In this document: one piece after another, positions 8,147-18,552 of the stretch
Layout: the number at the start of each line of letters is the position of its first letter
Position numbering within the stretch: position 1 is the stretch's first letter
Origin: AP-15 sp963846635
Lineage (GTDB): Bacteria; Pseudomonadota; Alphaproteobacteria; ATCC43930; CGMCC-115725
Direction of reading: 5' to 3'
Assembly: GCA_963846635.1 (NCBI GenBank)
Contig: CAWJXM010000025.1
Location: 79,527 to 143,526, forward strand
Length of the DNA stretch: 64,000 nucleotides
Notes under the pieces: generated by a model
What the model saw: the letters and a program-made list of their open reading frames with translations, nothing else
Database searches by the model: none
What the model was told of the DNA's origin: nothing
Translations under genes and position numbers: made by a program

Positions 8147-9367
8147 ATGTCAGCCGTCACCCAGCGCTACAATGTCGGCGGAGTGTATTTGCCGCGGCCG
8201 TTCAAGGTTCGCCGCCTCGGTCATTTTGGCTTCAATGTCGAAAAACTGCCGGAGGGCCGCGAGTTCTATGGCGACCTCCTCGGCTTCATCGCCTCCGATA
8301 CGCTCGATTTTTCGCGCGCGCCATGGTTTCCGAAAGACACCGATGTCGGCGACCCACGCGGCTATTTCATGCGCTACGGCACCGACCATCACGCTTTCGT
8401 ACTGTTTCCGAAGCGCGTCATGGATCACCGCGCCGACCGTAAATTTGCACCCGAGGTCACGATCAATCAGATTACTTGGCAGTGCGGCAGCCTGCGCGAG
8501 ATTGTCGAGGCGCACGATTATTTCGTGCACCACCAAGTGCGCGTCCAGCGCGTCGGTCGCGATATGCCGGGCAGCAACTGGCATGTCTATGTTTACGATC
8601 CCGACGGCCATACCAACGAATTCTATTACGGCATCGAGCAGATCGGCTGGAACCAGCTGAGTAAGCCGCGCGACATGTATTATCGCGGCTTCAACGAAAA
8701 GCCGTCATTACCGCAAATGTCGGAGGCGGCCGAATTGTTCGACGCGCAGGACAAGGGCATCGACGTGCTCTCCGGCCACCGGCCCGGGCGGCCGCCCGCG
8801 GCGAACTATGATGTCGAAGGGGTATTGCTGCCGAGGCCGTTCAAGATCACCAAGATTGGCCCGTTGAGCCTGTTTGTCGACGATGTCGAGCGCGCCGAAG
8901 CATTTTATGGCGAGCGGCTCGGCTTTGTGCGCAGCGAGGAGGTCCAGTATCGCGGTGCGCGCTGTATGTTCATGCGCTGCGGCGCCGAGCACCACAGCCT
9001 TGGGTTATTCCCAAAAGAACTGCGCGGCACATTGGGGTTGAGCCCGCGCACGACCTGCATGTCATTCGGTGTCGAGCTTGGCAGCTACGCGCAATTGCGC
9101 GAGGCCGTAGCCTTTCTGAAGTCGCACGGGGTGACCTTCATCGACGCGATCCCGCCCGAGTTGTATCCCGGGATCGATTACTCGGCGTTTGCGCTCGACC
9201 CCGACGGACATTGCATTCAGCTCTATTATTACATGGAGCAAATCGGCTGGGATGGCCGCGTTCGCCCGGCTTCCGAGCGCCGCAAGATCAACGGTAACTG
9301 GCCGGAAGCGATCGAGCCGCTATCCGACACTTATGTCGATCAGGTGTTCCAGGGACCGCTTGGTTAG
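8147..9367 (+). CDS. Tandem VOC-domain protein, extradiol dioxygenase/glyoxalase-like
   Basis: A 406-residue protein with two vicinal-oxygen-chelate modules, each introduced by a PRPFK segment (near residues 17 and 228). Module 1 has a complete 2-His-1-Glu set: His in RLGHFGFNV, His in DHHAFVLF and Glu in TNEFYYGIE. Module 2 lacks the first His (GPLSLFVDD) and has Gln for Glu (CIQLYYYME), so it is probably structural. The start is the ATG at 8147 with AGGAGG just upstream; the frame is open far upstream but without coding character. The arrangement resembles type I extradiol dioxygenases. The substrate is unknown, but the aldolase next to it fits meta-cleavage. Confidence 0.8.
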   Translation: MSAVTQRYNVGGVYLPRPFKVRRLGHFGFNVEKLPEGREFYGDLLGFIASDTLDFSRAPWFPKDTDVGDPRGYFMRYGTDHHAFVLFPKRVMDHRADRKFAPEVTINQITWQCGSLREIVEAHDYFVHHQVRVQRVGRDMPGSNWHVYVYDPDGHTNEFYYGIEQIGWNQLSKPRDMYYRGFNEKPSLPQMSEAAELFDAQDKGIDVLSGHRPGRPPAANYDVEGVLLPRPFKITKIGPLSLFVDDVERAEAFYGERLGFVRSEEVQYRGARCMFMRCGAEHHSLGLFPKELRGTLGLSPRTTCMSFGVELGSYAQLREAVAFLKSHGVTFIDAIPPELYPGIDYSAFALDPDGHCIQLYYYMEQIGWDGRVRPASERRKINGNWPEAIEPLSDTYVDQVFQGPLG

Positions 9368-9410
9368 AGAAGGCCTCGACAGAACAAATCCCACTAACCG
9401 CAAATGGTCC

Positions 9411-9489
9411 GTCACTCCCGCGAAAGCGGGAATCCAGAACGGCAAATGCTTCTGAGGTTGCCCTGGACTCCCGCTTTCGCGGGGGCGAC
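9411..9489. repeat. REP-like inverted repeat, family A
   Basis: Two copies of a palindromic unit with core CCCGCGAAAGCGGG face each other (9411-9437 and 9462-9489). The same unit recurs at 30112-30184 and, degenerate, at 51236-51306, always between genes. It fits the bacterial REP/BIME type. Confidence 0.8.
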
Positions 9490-9516
9490 GGCTATCTTCA
9501 AGGCTTGGCCGCTCGA

Positions 9517-10449
9517 ATGAAGCCGTTCCGGTTCGGCGTCAATGTCGGCCCGTCGCGTTCGCGCGCGGAATGGGTGGAGAAGGCACGCAGGATCGAGGCG
9601 CTCGGCTACGACGTACTGACGGTCCCCGATCACCTTACCGAGCTTTTGGCACCCGTTCCCGCTCTCGTCAGTGCGGCTGAGGCGACGTCAGCGATCCGGC
9701 TGGGCACGAATGTCCTCAACAACGATTTCCGGCATCCGGTGCTGGTGGCGCGAGAGGCGGCCACCATCGACCTTCTGACCGGCGGTCGGTTTCTGCTCGG
9801 CTTGGGTGCCGGGTACGTGAAGGCCGAATACGAACAGGCGGGGTTGGCCTTCGATAGAGGCAGCATAAGAGTCGAGCGGTTGGCCGAAGCAATAGCCGTA
9901 CTAAAAGGCTTGATGACCGGCGAACCCGTCACGTTTGCCGGCAGGCATTACCGCGTCACTGGCCACAAGATCCATCCTCTCCCTGTTCAGCAACCCCATC
10001 CTCCGATTGCCATTGGCGGCAATGGCCATCAACTGCTGACGCTGGCTGCGCAAGAAGCCGATATCATCGGTTTCTCCGGCATTACGTTTCGCCGCGGCGG
10101 GACAGCTCCCGATCTCTCGGGATGGAAGGTGTCGGGCGTCGATCAGCGAGTTGATCTCGTTCGCGCGGTCGCCGGCGATCGGTTCGCGAGCCTGGAGCTG
10201 AACGTGCTCGTCCAGCAGGTCATCGTGGTCGACGACCGCCGGCGGGCAGCCGAGGAACTGGCCCGCCATTGGAACCAGCTTACCCCGGAGGAGATCCTCG
10301 AGAGTCCGTTTGTACTCGTCGGCACGATAAACCAGATGATCGAAGATCTGCTGGTACGTCGAGAGCGTTGGGGCTTCTCTTATTTTACGATTTTCGAGCC
10401 GTATCTGAGCGCGTTTGCGCCGGTTGTCGATCAGCTCCGCGGCAAGTAG
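9517..10449 (+). CDS. LLM-class flavin-dependent oxidoreductase, F420-type (MSMEG_2516-like)
   Basis: A 310-residue luciferase-like monooxygenase barrel. Typical parts are FRFGVNVGPS at the N-terminus, YDVLTVPDHL, LGTNVLNNDFRHPVLVAREAATIDLLTGGR (shown only in part in the family pattern), LGLGAGY, and PIAIGGNG. The overall pattern matches the F420-dependent MSMEG_2516-like subfamily. A TTG at 9505 could extend it by four residues, but the ATG at 9517 is preferred. It is followed 50 nt later by a flavin monooxygenase gene, so the two may act on the same compound. Confidence 0.8.
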   Translation: MKPFRFGVNVGPSRSRAEWVEKARRIEALGYDVLTVPDHLTELLAPVPALVSAAEATSAIRLGTNVLNNDFRHPVLVAREAATIDLLTGGRFLLGLGAGYVKAEYEQAGLAFDRGSIRVERLAEAIAVLKGLMTGEPVTFAGRHYRVTGHKIHPLPVQQPHPPIAIGGNGHQLLTLAAQEADIIGFSGITFRRGGTAPDLSGWKVSGVDQRVDLVRAVAGDRFASLELNVLVQQVIVVDDRRRAAEELARHWNQLTPEEILESPFVLVGTINQMIEDLLVRRERWGFSYFTIFEPYLSAFAPVVDQLRGK

Positions 10450-10499
10450 AAGTCTGCGGTTGTCCAATTTTGGGTGCCGCACCGGGAGCGAAAGAGACG

Positions 10500-11670
10500 A
10501 TGACCCCTGAAGAGTATCTTGCTCGCGTCCGCGCCGTGCTGCCGGTGCTGCGCGAACGCGCCGCGCGGGCCGAGCAATTGCGCCGGCTGCCGGACGAGAC
10601 CTTTGCCGATTTCCAGGAGGCCGGACTGTTTCGTGCCCTGCAGCCAAAGCGCTATGGCGGGTACGAGCTCGACCCGGGCCTCTTTTATCAGGCGGTGATC
10701 GAGGTCGGCGCTGTCTGCGGCTCGAGCGGCTGGATCCTTGGCGTGCTCGGTGTGCACAACTGGCATCTGGCGATCCTGCCGCTGCAAGCGCAGGAAGATG
10801 TCTGGGGCAAAGACGACAGCATCCAATTGTCAACCTCGCTGGCGCCGACCGGGACCGTCGAGCGCGTCGAGGGCGGCTTTCGGATCTAAAGGGCCGCTGG
10901 TCGTTTTCGAGCGGCTGCGACCATTGCCAATGGGCGGTGCTGGGCGGCGCCGCGCCGCCCGACCGTACCCGGCGAGCCGCCGACCGCGGGTTTTCCTGTT
11001 GCCGCGGCGCGATTATCGGATCGACGACAACTGGCATGTGATGGGGCTGTGCGCCACTGGCAGTAAGGACATTGTCGTCGATGATGCCTTTGTGCCGGAG
11101 TACCGCACCCATTCCTATCGCGATGCTTTTGCTCTCAACCATCCGGGAACCGCGGTCAATGATGCACCGCTTTATCGGCTACCGTTTGGGCTGATTTTCA
11201 CCTACGGCATCGTGTCACCGGCGATCGGGGCAGCGCAGGGGGCGCTGACGGCGTTTCGCGAGCAGGCGATAAGGCGGATCAATATCCGCGACGGCTCGCG
11301 CACCGTCGAGGACCCGTTCATCCAATATCGACTTGCCGAGGCGGCCGCCGAAATCGACGCGGCGCGCGAGCGCATGCTCGCCAATTTTGCCGAGATGATG
11401 CGGCTTGCGCGTGCCGGCGAGGAGATCCCGATAGCAGCCCGCGCCCGCTATCGCTGGGATTCCGGAAAGGCGATCGAACGCAGCGTCCGCGCGGTCGATT
11501 GGCTGTTCGAGGCGAGCGGCGGGCACGGTATCTTCCTTGACAACCCGATCCAGCGCGCCTGGCGTGATGTCCATGCGATGCGCGCGCATGCCGGCAACAA
11601 TCCCGAGCGCGCCTCTTTTATCTTTGGCCGCTCTGAATTCGGCCTGCCGCCGCAAGATGTTCGGTTTTGA
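10500..11670 (+). pseudogene. Acyl-CoA dehydrogenase-like flavin monooxygenase (HsaA type), several frameshifts
   Basis: The N-terminal part (MTPEEYLARVRAVLPVL, FRALQPKRYGG, GSSGWILGVLGVHNWH) and the C-terminal part (DDNWHVMGLCATGSKDIVV, ALNHPGTA, ASGGHGIF) match group D flavin-dependent monooxygenases such as HsaA, which hydroxylate phenolic substrates with reduced flavin. The first frame stops at 10889 right after VEGGFRI. GRWSFSSGCDHCQW continues in a second frame from about 10892. Another shift falls near 10965 and a third near 11000, where FLLPRRDYR resumes. The joined product would be about 390 residues, normal for the family. It is either a recent pseudogene or a place with several indel errors. 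Confidence 0.8.
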
Positions 11671-11723
11671 TCCCGGCATCGTGATCCTTACGCGGTAAGA
11701 CCTGGAGCTCCCCGGTCGACTTA

Positions 11724-12521
11724 CTAGCGGCAGGTCTGGTCGAGCAGTTCCTCTGCCGCGCCGGGGTTCGTGCCATGCGCCTCGGTGTCGAGGACGTAAT
11801 AAGAGCCGGGCGTGTTGGATCCGATCACCGCGATGCTCTGGTCGGCCATATCGCCTCGCGCGCCCGGCATCGCCGCCACTAGATTGAATGGGCTCTCGCT
11901 GCCGGTGAGGCCCGTGGTTTTGATCACACGGTACATATGGGCGGCCGCTCCGAGAGGAAAGTGAGCCGGCATTGTCGGGTTGGTTCCGATGTTTCCGGCT
12001 TGGGCTGCGAGGCTCCGTGCGACCGCGGGCAGCACGCATGCAATGTGAATGTGCAACTGGTTTTGGGTACGCCCATAAACTGAATTGATCGCGAGTGCTA
12101 TGTCGTCCGCCGGTTTTTTTACTAAGATTTGTGCCTGTTGCCAGCCGTATTCCCAGAAATCGACGACCGGCGGCAGAAAAATCTGTTTATCGTCGATCCC
12201 GGTTACACGAATGCTTGGAATGATCAAATAAGCCGCTGGTTTAGCGGGGCTGTTGTCCTTGAGAATGATGTATTCGTCTGCGGCGTCATAGGCGCGGCAT
12301 TCGGAATTGCTGTGAAGATTTCGGGAGCAGCATTGGGCGAGCGCCCATAGCGAGTTCGGCCGCGGTGCGACGACACACGAGGTCGCACTCTGGTCGAGTG
12401 CCGCAGTCGGCGCGGCTGGATGCGATGTCTGCGCCTGCGCTGAGCCCGCAAAGCATATCAACTGCATCAGCGCCAAGCCGAACAGCAATCCGGCACCTGT
12501 GCTTAGGCGGGGATGATGCAA
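11724..12521 (-). CDS. cdh: CDP-diacylglycerol diphosphatase, periplasmic
   Basis: It hydrolyses CDP-diacylglycerol to CMP and phosphatidate. A signal peptide is visible (hydrophobic stretch LLFGLALMQLICFAG followed by AQA). Family marks are NSLWALAQCC near residue 56, YLIIPSIRVTGID, and the HIT-like motif QLHIHIAC near 157, whose histidines are catalytic. The C-terminal part ends with ELLDQTC. Its length of 265 is normal. It stands alone, convergent with the broken monooxygenase gene, with about 250 AT-rich bases separating it from comEC. Confidence 0.82.
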   Translation of the reverse strand: MHHPRLSTGAGLLFGLALMQLICFAGSAQAQTSHPAAPTAALDQSATSCVVAPRPNSLWALAQCCSRNLHSNSECRAYDAADEYIILKDNSPAKPAAYLIIPSIRVTGIDDKQIFLPPVVDFWEYGWQQAQILVKKPADDIALAINSVYGRTQNQLHIHIACVLPAVARSLAAQAGNIGTNPTMPAHFPLGAAAHMYRVIKTTGLTGSESPFNLVAAMPGARGDMADQSIAVIGSNTPGSYYVLDTEAHGTNPGAAEELLDQTCR

Positions 12522-12774
12522 CGTTCCCTCCGCAAGGTTCGCCCGTCACAAGCTGCTAAGCACGTTTTTATAGTTAATCAAATCTCCTCCCGGATACGAG
12601 TATCGTTTCTAAAGCTTCCTTTCTAAAGGTGAACAGTAATCAATGCCACACCTCAATCCGTTGCTGATCTGGCCCGAGCCGCAACTCGTCAATAAAACGT
12701 CAAAACTTAATACGCCACTCCCATTAATTAAGCATGGCGGTTAATTTACCACGGCGCGAGCGGTAAGGCGACAA

Positions 12775-14941
12775 ATGGTAGATGCAGCGATCGCGAGCGG
12801 TGGCCTCGGCGCGGCGTCGGCATGGGCGTCGCGGCTGTGCAAAGCTGTGCGCGATGCCTATGCCGCCGAGGGCGAGCGCCGGCTGTTGTGGCTGCCGGTA
12901 TGCTTTGGTGCCGGCATTGCCCTCTATTTCTCGCTGACTTTTGAGCCGCCGCTATGGCTCGGGCTGGTTGCAACGCTCGCTTCCGGTGTTGCTGCCTTTG
13001 CGCTGCACAAACGCCCCTATTTGTGCGAAGCGGCCCTCGCGATAACGATGTTCTGCGCGGGCTTCACGCTGATCGGCGAAACGGCATGGCAGCGCCAAGC
13101 GCCGATGCTGCAGCGGCGGCTTGGGCCGGTGACCGTCAGCGGCCGGGTGGTCGACATAGATCTGGTCGATCGCGGTTGGCGCGTCATTGTCGCACCCGAT
13201 CCGTTGCCGGGGCTAAATGCGAGCGAGCAGCCGGCGCGGCTGCGCATCCACATCGCTGCCTCGAGCGACACGCTCGAACCGGGCGATCCGATCGCAATGC
13301 GAGCAGATACTCTATCCGGTACCGGGGCAGATCCTGCCGAGCGCCCACGACATGCAGCGCGAAGCCTATTTCGCGGAGATCGGCGGGGTCGGCTACAGTT
13401 TGGGCCCGGCGCGTCGCCCAATGGGGGAGAGAGCCGATGCTGGCGGCGGCTGGCGCGAGGATCTGCGTCGCCTGCGTACCGACATGTCGCGTCGGATCAT
13501 CGCGGTTTTGCCGGGGTCGACCGGCGGTGTCGCCTCGGCACTGATCACCGGCAAGCGCGGAGCGATCTCCGAACAGATCAAAGCGGCCTTCCGTCAATCG
13601 GGATTGCAGCATCTTCTGGCGATCGCCGGACTGCACCTGGGTCTTGTCGGCGGCTTTGTTTTTTTTACGGTTCGCGCCGGGCTGGCACTGATCCCGTGGG
13701 TAGCGCTGCGTTATCCGATCAAGAAGATCGCTGCCATTGCCGCTTTGGTGGTGCTTACCTGTTACCTGTTACTGTCCGGGGCGGCGATCCCGACCGAACG
13801 CGCTTATGTCATGAATGGGCTCGTTTTCGCTGCGATCCTGATCGACCGCTTGCGGATTTCGATGCGGATCTGCGCATTCGCTGCGGCCTTTGTCCTGGCG
13901 GTCGAGCCCGAAAGTCTGGTTGGCGTCAGCTTTCAGATGTCGTTTGGGGCGGTCGTGGCGCTGATCGCGGTTTACGAGACCTATGGCAGCCGCCTCGGCC
14001 ATTGGCTCCATCGCCCATCATGGTCAGGACGCGTGCTTGGTTATGCCGGGGCGGTGGTGGTTACAACAATCGTCGTGACGATCGGTACCGACCCGTTTTC
14101 GATCTACCATTTCCATCACATCGCGCTCTACTCGCCGCTTGCCAATGTCGCAGCCGTACCGCTGAGCGCGGTATGGACACTACCCTGGGGGGTGGTGTCC
14201 TGCCTGTTGATGCCGTTCGGGCTCGAGCGGTTTGGACTGATCCCGATGGGCTGGGGCATCGATGCCACGATCTTTATTGCCCAAGCCGTTTCGGGATTAC
14301 CAGGAAATGTCTGGCCGATGCCACGCCTGCCGACCGCAGGGCTGGCGTTGGTATCGTTCGGCGGGCTGTGGCTGTGCCTGTGGCTGCAGCCATGGCGTCG
14401 GTGGGGCGCTGTCGCGATTGCGGCCGGGCTCGCCGGCATGGTGCTGACCCGTCCCCCCGACATTGTCATCGCCGATCTCGGCCGCTTTCTCGCGGTCCGT
14501 TCGCCGGAGGGTAAGTATTGGGTCACAGCCGCTCGCGGCGAGCAGATCGAGGCCTCGTTTCTTAACGAAGAGACCGGTCTCGATATAATTCCGTGGCCGC
14601 AGGACGCCTCGTCCCCAGGGCTCGAATGCTCCGGCGAGCGGTGCAGCTATTCGATGCACGGGCGCAATGTGGCAATCTTGACCGGCGCTTCTGCGCTCCC
14701 TGCCGATTGCGGCGGCATCGATGCGATCGTCAGCCAGGTGCCTGCCGGGTTCCGTTGCCGCTCGTTAATACCGGTGATCGACCGCATCGATTCCTGGCGG
14801 CTGGGCGCTGTCGCGCTGTGGCTCAACAAAGCCGGAGTGGTCACCGACAGCGCCAATGGCAGCCGCGGCGATCGGCCGTGGGTCCCGCATCCCCGTTCGC
14901 GCCGCCACCTACAGACCGCCAATGTCGATCAACGAAATTGA
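12775..14941 (+). pseudogene. comEC: ComEC/Rec2-family DNA-uptake membrane protein, one frameshift
   Basis: ComEC forms the inner-membrane channel for DNA uptake. The N-terminal part (TM segments, then the OB-like DUF4131 segment VTVSGRVVDIDLVDRG) is in one frame to about 13305. The rest is in the next frame, starting with ILYPVPGQILP and running through GGVASALITGKRG, FRQSGLQHLLAIAGLH, LSGAAIPTERAY and VGVSFQMSFGAVVAL to the end. A single +1 shift joins them into about 720 residues, which is normal. The C-terminal region shows no metallo-beta-lactamase ligand motif, as in many alphaproteobacterial ComEC. The downstream piece alone would lack the first membrane part. Confidence 0.85.
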
Positions 14942-15163
14942 TATTGGTTCCGCCGACATAAAGCAAAATTGTAACAGACGATTGTCAGTCCATCGGTTCT
15001 CACCCGACCCCCGTAATTAGAGCAGTCGAGAAGCAGCCTCCGTGCTGGCATAAACTCGATAAATCCTGGATAGCGATAAGGAGAGGAGTAAACACTGGAT
15101 ACGATGCTTTTGTTTCAACCGAAACGTTTCGATGAATGACAGCGAGTCGATCAGCGATTATTT

Positions 15164-15190
15164 GGAAACCCTCCGACCATCGCGGTGTTT
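15164..15190 (+). promoter_or_regulatory. Possible EcfG-type general-stress promoter
   Basis: GGAAA at 15164-15168 and TGTTT at 15186-15190 are separated by 17 bp, resembling the alphaproteobacterial EcfG consensus (GGAAC, 16-17 bp, cGTT) with one mismatch in each box. It lies 34 nt before the start of a gene whose product looks like a general-stress protein. Confidence 0.35.
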
Positions 15191-15223
15191 GGAGTTTGTG
15201 GACCCTATTATGAGGAGCACGCG

Positions 15224-16210
15224 ATGGATGGGCATAATGTTGTGGCGGTCTTCGCCACGCGGGCTGGAGGCGGAGCGAGCGCGCGATCGCCTGATCGAGG
15301 TCGGCATACCCGCAGCCGATATTCGCTTAGGCGGGAGCGATCTAATGGATCGGACGGGAGTTGCCGGGACGGAAACCGTCGCCGCCCCGCGCCGGGAAGG
15401 CTTTTGGGACTGGCTGTTCGGCCGCGATGTGTCGGAGTATGACCGCACCTGGTACGAGACCAATTTACGCGAGGGCCATACCGTCGTGTCGGTATTGGTG
15501 CACAATATCGAAGAGCGGCATCGGGTTGCCGACATTCTGGAGGATTTCAATCCGATCGATTTCGACGAGACCGAAAGCCGTTACCGCGGGATCGAGAGCC
15601 CGACGGTAACCGCAGCCGAAACTTCAACCGCGGGAACCTTGAACCGTCCGGGTATGGCCGCGGGCGTCACCCCGCGCAGCGGACGAGTCACTCGGCTCTG
15701 CGCAGACTTGGGAGCATGAGCGGGATATGGCTGCCCGCAATGCGGCGATCCGCGCCGGCGAAACACTCGCCCGGCGAGCGCCGCGAGGAGTTGGGCGCTG
15801 GGGAGCAGGTCATCCCGGTGGTCAAGGAGGACATCGCGGTCGGTAAGCGGGTTAATGAGCGCCGTTATCGCATCCGCACCTACACGGTCGAGACGCCGGT
15901 CGAACAAGACGTGACACTCCGCGATGAGCGCGTAGTGATCGAGCGCCGCCCGGTTGCGGACCAAACCGAAGCGGCAAGACTGGCCGCCGAGATGCCGCAA
16001 AACCGCGAGTACGAAGTCATCGAGCGGCATGAAGAGCCGGTGGTTGAAAAGCGCCGGGACGTCGAGGAAGTGGTCGTGCACAAGGAAGCGCAGGACCGAA
16101 CCGAAAGGGTGCGTGATACCGTCCGCGAAACCAGGGTCGATGTCGAAAAGGACGCCGATGTCGGAGCGAACAGGCTAGAGCGCCCGGTTCCGGAGGAGCG
16201 CAAACCCTGA
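15224..16210 (+). pseudogene. General-stress protein: GSP17M-like N-terminus plus YsnF/DUF2382 domain, several frameshifts
   Basis: The true start is the ATG at 15224 (MDGHNVVAVFATRA), with GAGGAG 6 nt upstream. The GSP17M-like fold continues in another frame after a one-base shift near 15265 (EAERARDRLIEVGIPAADI). That frame stops at 15719. A third frame carries about 20 coding-like residues beginning EHERDMAARNAA. The DUF2382 domain (EQVIPVVKEDIAVGKR, IRTYTVETPVEQDVTL) then lies in the frame ending at 16210. So at least three shifts split one gene of about 325 codons. DUF2382 proteins are associated with desiccation and general stress, which agrees with the EcfG-like promoter. The activity is unknown. 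Confidence 0.7.
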
Positions 16211-16220
16211 AATTGCCACC

Positions 16221-16246
16221 CCGGGGCGTCCCAACTGACGCCCCGG
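16221..16246. terminator. Perfect 10-bp hairpin after the stress-protein gene
   Basis: CCGGGGCGTC at 16221-16230 pairs with 16237-16246 around a 6-nt loop, 10 nt after the stop codon. There is no T-run, so it may be a terminator or a 3' end stabiliser. Confidence 0.5.
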
Positions 16247-16615
16247 ACAGATCCTGCAAGATTACTCGAGCCACAGCTCCGGGGCGGTTAGCTGACGGCC
16301 TACAAATGGCCCCGCCCCAAACCCGAGGGCGGCGAGGTGATAAATCCGCGTCCGCCTATCGGACCAAATCTCGTTAAAGTAAACCAACTTGCCAGTCGAA
16401 AACGGGTTCGTGGCTCGCTTCGACGGAACGTCAATGAGGCCAATATATCCTGTATATCCTGCAGCTTTCGCGTGAGCGATTTCGCGTTTCGCGTGAGCGA
16501 TTTCGCGCGCAAGATCGCTAATCCGATCGACGAGCGCAGTGATGAACCAAGCCGAGCTGGCTATAAAGCTTCATCGCAATAAAATGAGCGCGGAAACCAT
16601 CAGGGAGGATCGCCG
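16247..16615. other. Intergenic region, about 370 bases, with no gene
   Basis: No credible coding region was found between the stress-protein hairpin and the SDR gene. It contains a 21-bp direct repeat and an AT-richer end just before the SDR ribosome binding site (AGGGAGG at 16602-16608). Confidence 0.6.
16466..16507. repeat. Exact 21-bp tandem duplication
   Basis: The 21-base unit beginning TTTCGCGTGAGCGAT occurs twice head to tail (16466-16486 and 16487-16507). It lies in the non-coding gap before the SDR gene. No function can be assigned. Confidence 0.85.
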
Positions 16616-17368
16616 ATGAGGCTCGAAAACAAGGTCGCATTGATCACCGGTGCGGCATCCGGTATGGGCGCCAGCATGGCGCGGATTTTTGCCGGCGAAG
16701 GCGCGAAAGTCGCCGCTGCCGATGTGCTGGACGAGGAGGGCAGGGCGGTCGTCGCCGATATAACGCGGGCAAATGGGACGGCGATGTTTTGCCGGCTCGA
16801 CGTCAGCAGCGAGGCAGAATGGAAGTCTGCAGTCGATGCGACCCTTGCCGCCTACGGCCGGCTCGATATCCTCGTCAACGATGCCGGGTTGAGCGGCAGC
16901 GCGGTCGAGGATCTATTCGACATCGCGGCGTGGGACCGGCTGATGGCGGTCAATGCGCGCGGCGTTTTTCTTGGCATGAAGTTCGCCATTCCACTGATGA
17001 AGGCGCAAGGCGGCGGCTCGATCGTCAACATCTCATCGATTTCGGGTATAACTGGCCAGCATGGCGTTCATGTCGGCTACAATGCGTCGAAGGGGGCTGT
17101 GCGCACCCTGACCAAGGCCGCGGCGGTCCAGCACGGCGCCGACAACATCCGCGTCAATTCGGTGCATCCCGGCCTGATGCCGCCAATGCGGTCTTCCGGG
17201 CGCACCGCCGATCCCGAAGTCCGCGCGCGGATGTTGCAGAAGGTGCCGATGGGCCGTGCCGGCCGGCCTGAGGAGGTCGCCTACGCCGTGTTGTTTCTCG
17301 CCTCGGACGAAGCCTCGTATATCACCGGTGCCGAACTGTGGGTCGACGGCGGCTCCCTCGCAACGTAA
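16616..17368 (+). CDS. Short-chain dehydrogenase/reductase (SDR)
   Basis: A classical 250-residue NAD(P)-dependent oxidoreductase. The cofactor loop is TGAASGMG near residue 11. The structural motif reads VNDAG where most members have NNAG. The catalytic residues are Ser in NISSISG near 140 and Tyr and Lys in YNASK near 154-158. An Asp at the end of beta-2 (AAADVLDE) favours NAD(H). The start at 616 of this kilobase is backed by AGGGAGG 7 nt upstream. The substrate is unknown. Confidence 0.9.
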   Translation: MRLENKVALITGAASGMGASMARIFAGEGAKVAAADVLDEEGRAVVADITRANGTAMFCRLDVSSEAEWKSAVDATLAAYGRLDILVNDAGLSGSAVEDLFDIAAWDRLMAVNARGVFLGMKFAIPLMKAQGGGSIVNISSISGITGQHGVHVGYNASKGAVRTLTKAAAVQHGADNIRVNSVHPGLMPPMRSSGRTADPEVRARMLQKVPMGRAGRPEEVAYAVLFLASDEASYITGAELWVDGGSLAT

Positions 17369-17569
17369 CTCGACCTCCGTTTGACGAAAAAGGAAAGCGC
17401 TGCTAGGGGCGGGGCGTGCCGATCCCATCGGCACCGCCCTATCGTCCGGGTTCACCATCTGATTATGCCGCAGCCACCACGCTCGCTGATCGCGATCGAT
17501 ATCCGGGAATAAATCACGCAGGCCTCCGGTCTGGATCGGCGCAACCACCACGCCATTCAGGAGAGAGAG

Positions 17570-18541
17570 ATGGCCGATCGTGACGGTACGAGGCTGTTGG
17601 GCGAGACGAACATCAATCGCCGCGGCCTGTTGAAGTGCATGAGTTGGGCGGGCACCGGGGTCGTCTGGAGCCTGAGCGGCGGGGTGCCGCGAACACTCGG
17701 GCTCATTGGCTCGGCCGCCGCCGCCGAGGCCGCGCAGGGTGACCTGACCTTTGTCCAGATCAGCGACAGCCATATCGGCTTCCATCTGCCGGCAAACCCA
17801 AACCCGACCGCGACACTCGGCGAGGCGATCGCCAAAATCAAGACGATGCCGACCCAGCCGGCCTTCCTGGTCCATACCGGCGACATCAGTCACCTGTCCA
17901 AGGAAGATCAGTGGGACACTGCCGATCAGGTCATCAAGGGGGCGAACAAGCAGGTGTTCTTTATTCCCGGCGAGCACGACGTGGCCGACGCCGGCAACGG
18001 CAAGGCCTATCTTGCGCGCTATGGCAAGAATACGCAGGGCAGGGGCTGGTACAGTTTCGACATTGCCGGCGTCCATTTTATTGGGCTGATCAACGTCTTC
18101 AATTTTCAACCCGGGTTCAAATCGGCCGGGCTCGCGACCTTGGGTGACCACCAGCTCGAATGGCTGGAAAAGGACGTTGCCGGCCGTTCGGCCAGCACCC
18201 CGATCGTCGTCCTCGCCCATCTGCCGATGTGGACGATCTATCCGCAATGGGGCTGGGGGACCGAGGATGCCGGCCGCGCGCTCGGCTATCTGAAGCGCTT
18301 TGGCTCGGTGACCGTGCTCAACGGTCACATCCACCAGATCATCCAGAAGGTCGAGGGCAACGTCACCTTTCATACCGCGGCGTCGACGGCGTATCCGCAA
18401 CCGGCGCCGGGCACTGCCCCCGCTCCAGGGCCGATGACGGTGCCGGCCGCCGACCTGCACAAATATCTCGGCGTCAGGACCGTCGATTACGTCACCAGCA
18501 AGGGCGCGCCCGCGCTGACCGACAGCACCCTCGTCGCGTGA
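17570..18541 (+). CDS. TAT-exported calcineurin-like metallophosphoesterase
   Basis: A 323-residue periplasmic phosphoesterase. The twin-arginine signal NRRGLLK lies near residue 16, followed by a hydrophobic stretch and an AAAAEAA cleavage region. The bimetal motifs are in order: QISDSHIG (D, H), HTGDISH (GD), PGEHD (where GNHD is usual), LAHLP, and NGHIHQ. Its partner gene starts 11 nt downstream and encodes a cupredoxin, a pairing that suggests a shared periplasmic role. The substrate is unknown. Confidence 0.85.
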   Translation: MADRDGTRLLGETNINRRGLLKCMSWAGTGVVWSLSGGVPRTLGLIGSAAAAEAAQGDLTFVQISDSHIGFHLPANPNPTATLGEAIAKIKTMPTQPAFLVHTGDISHLSKEDQWDTADQVIKGANKQVFFIPGEHDVADAGNGKAYLARYGKNTQGRGWYSFDIAGVHFIGLINVFNFQPGFKSAGLATLGDHQLEWLEKDVAGRSASTPIVVLAHLPMWTIYPQWGWGTEDAGRALGYLKRFGSVTVLNGHIHQIIQKVEGNVTFHTAASTAYPQPAPGTAPAPGPMTVPAADLHKYLGVRTVDYVTSKGAPALTDSTLVA

Positions 18542-18552
18542 GGGAGAGTGCC

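Noticed and set aside
8600..8660. Frameshift between the two VOC modules
   Set aside because: Both modules and the linker are in one continuous frame from 8147 to 9367.
9901..11142. Minus-strand frame of 413 codons
   Set aside because: It overlaps the LLM gene and the flavin monooxygenase on the plus strand and has low-complexity Arg/Ala-rich sequence without a domain.
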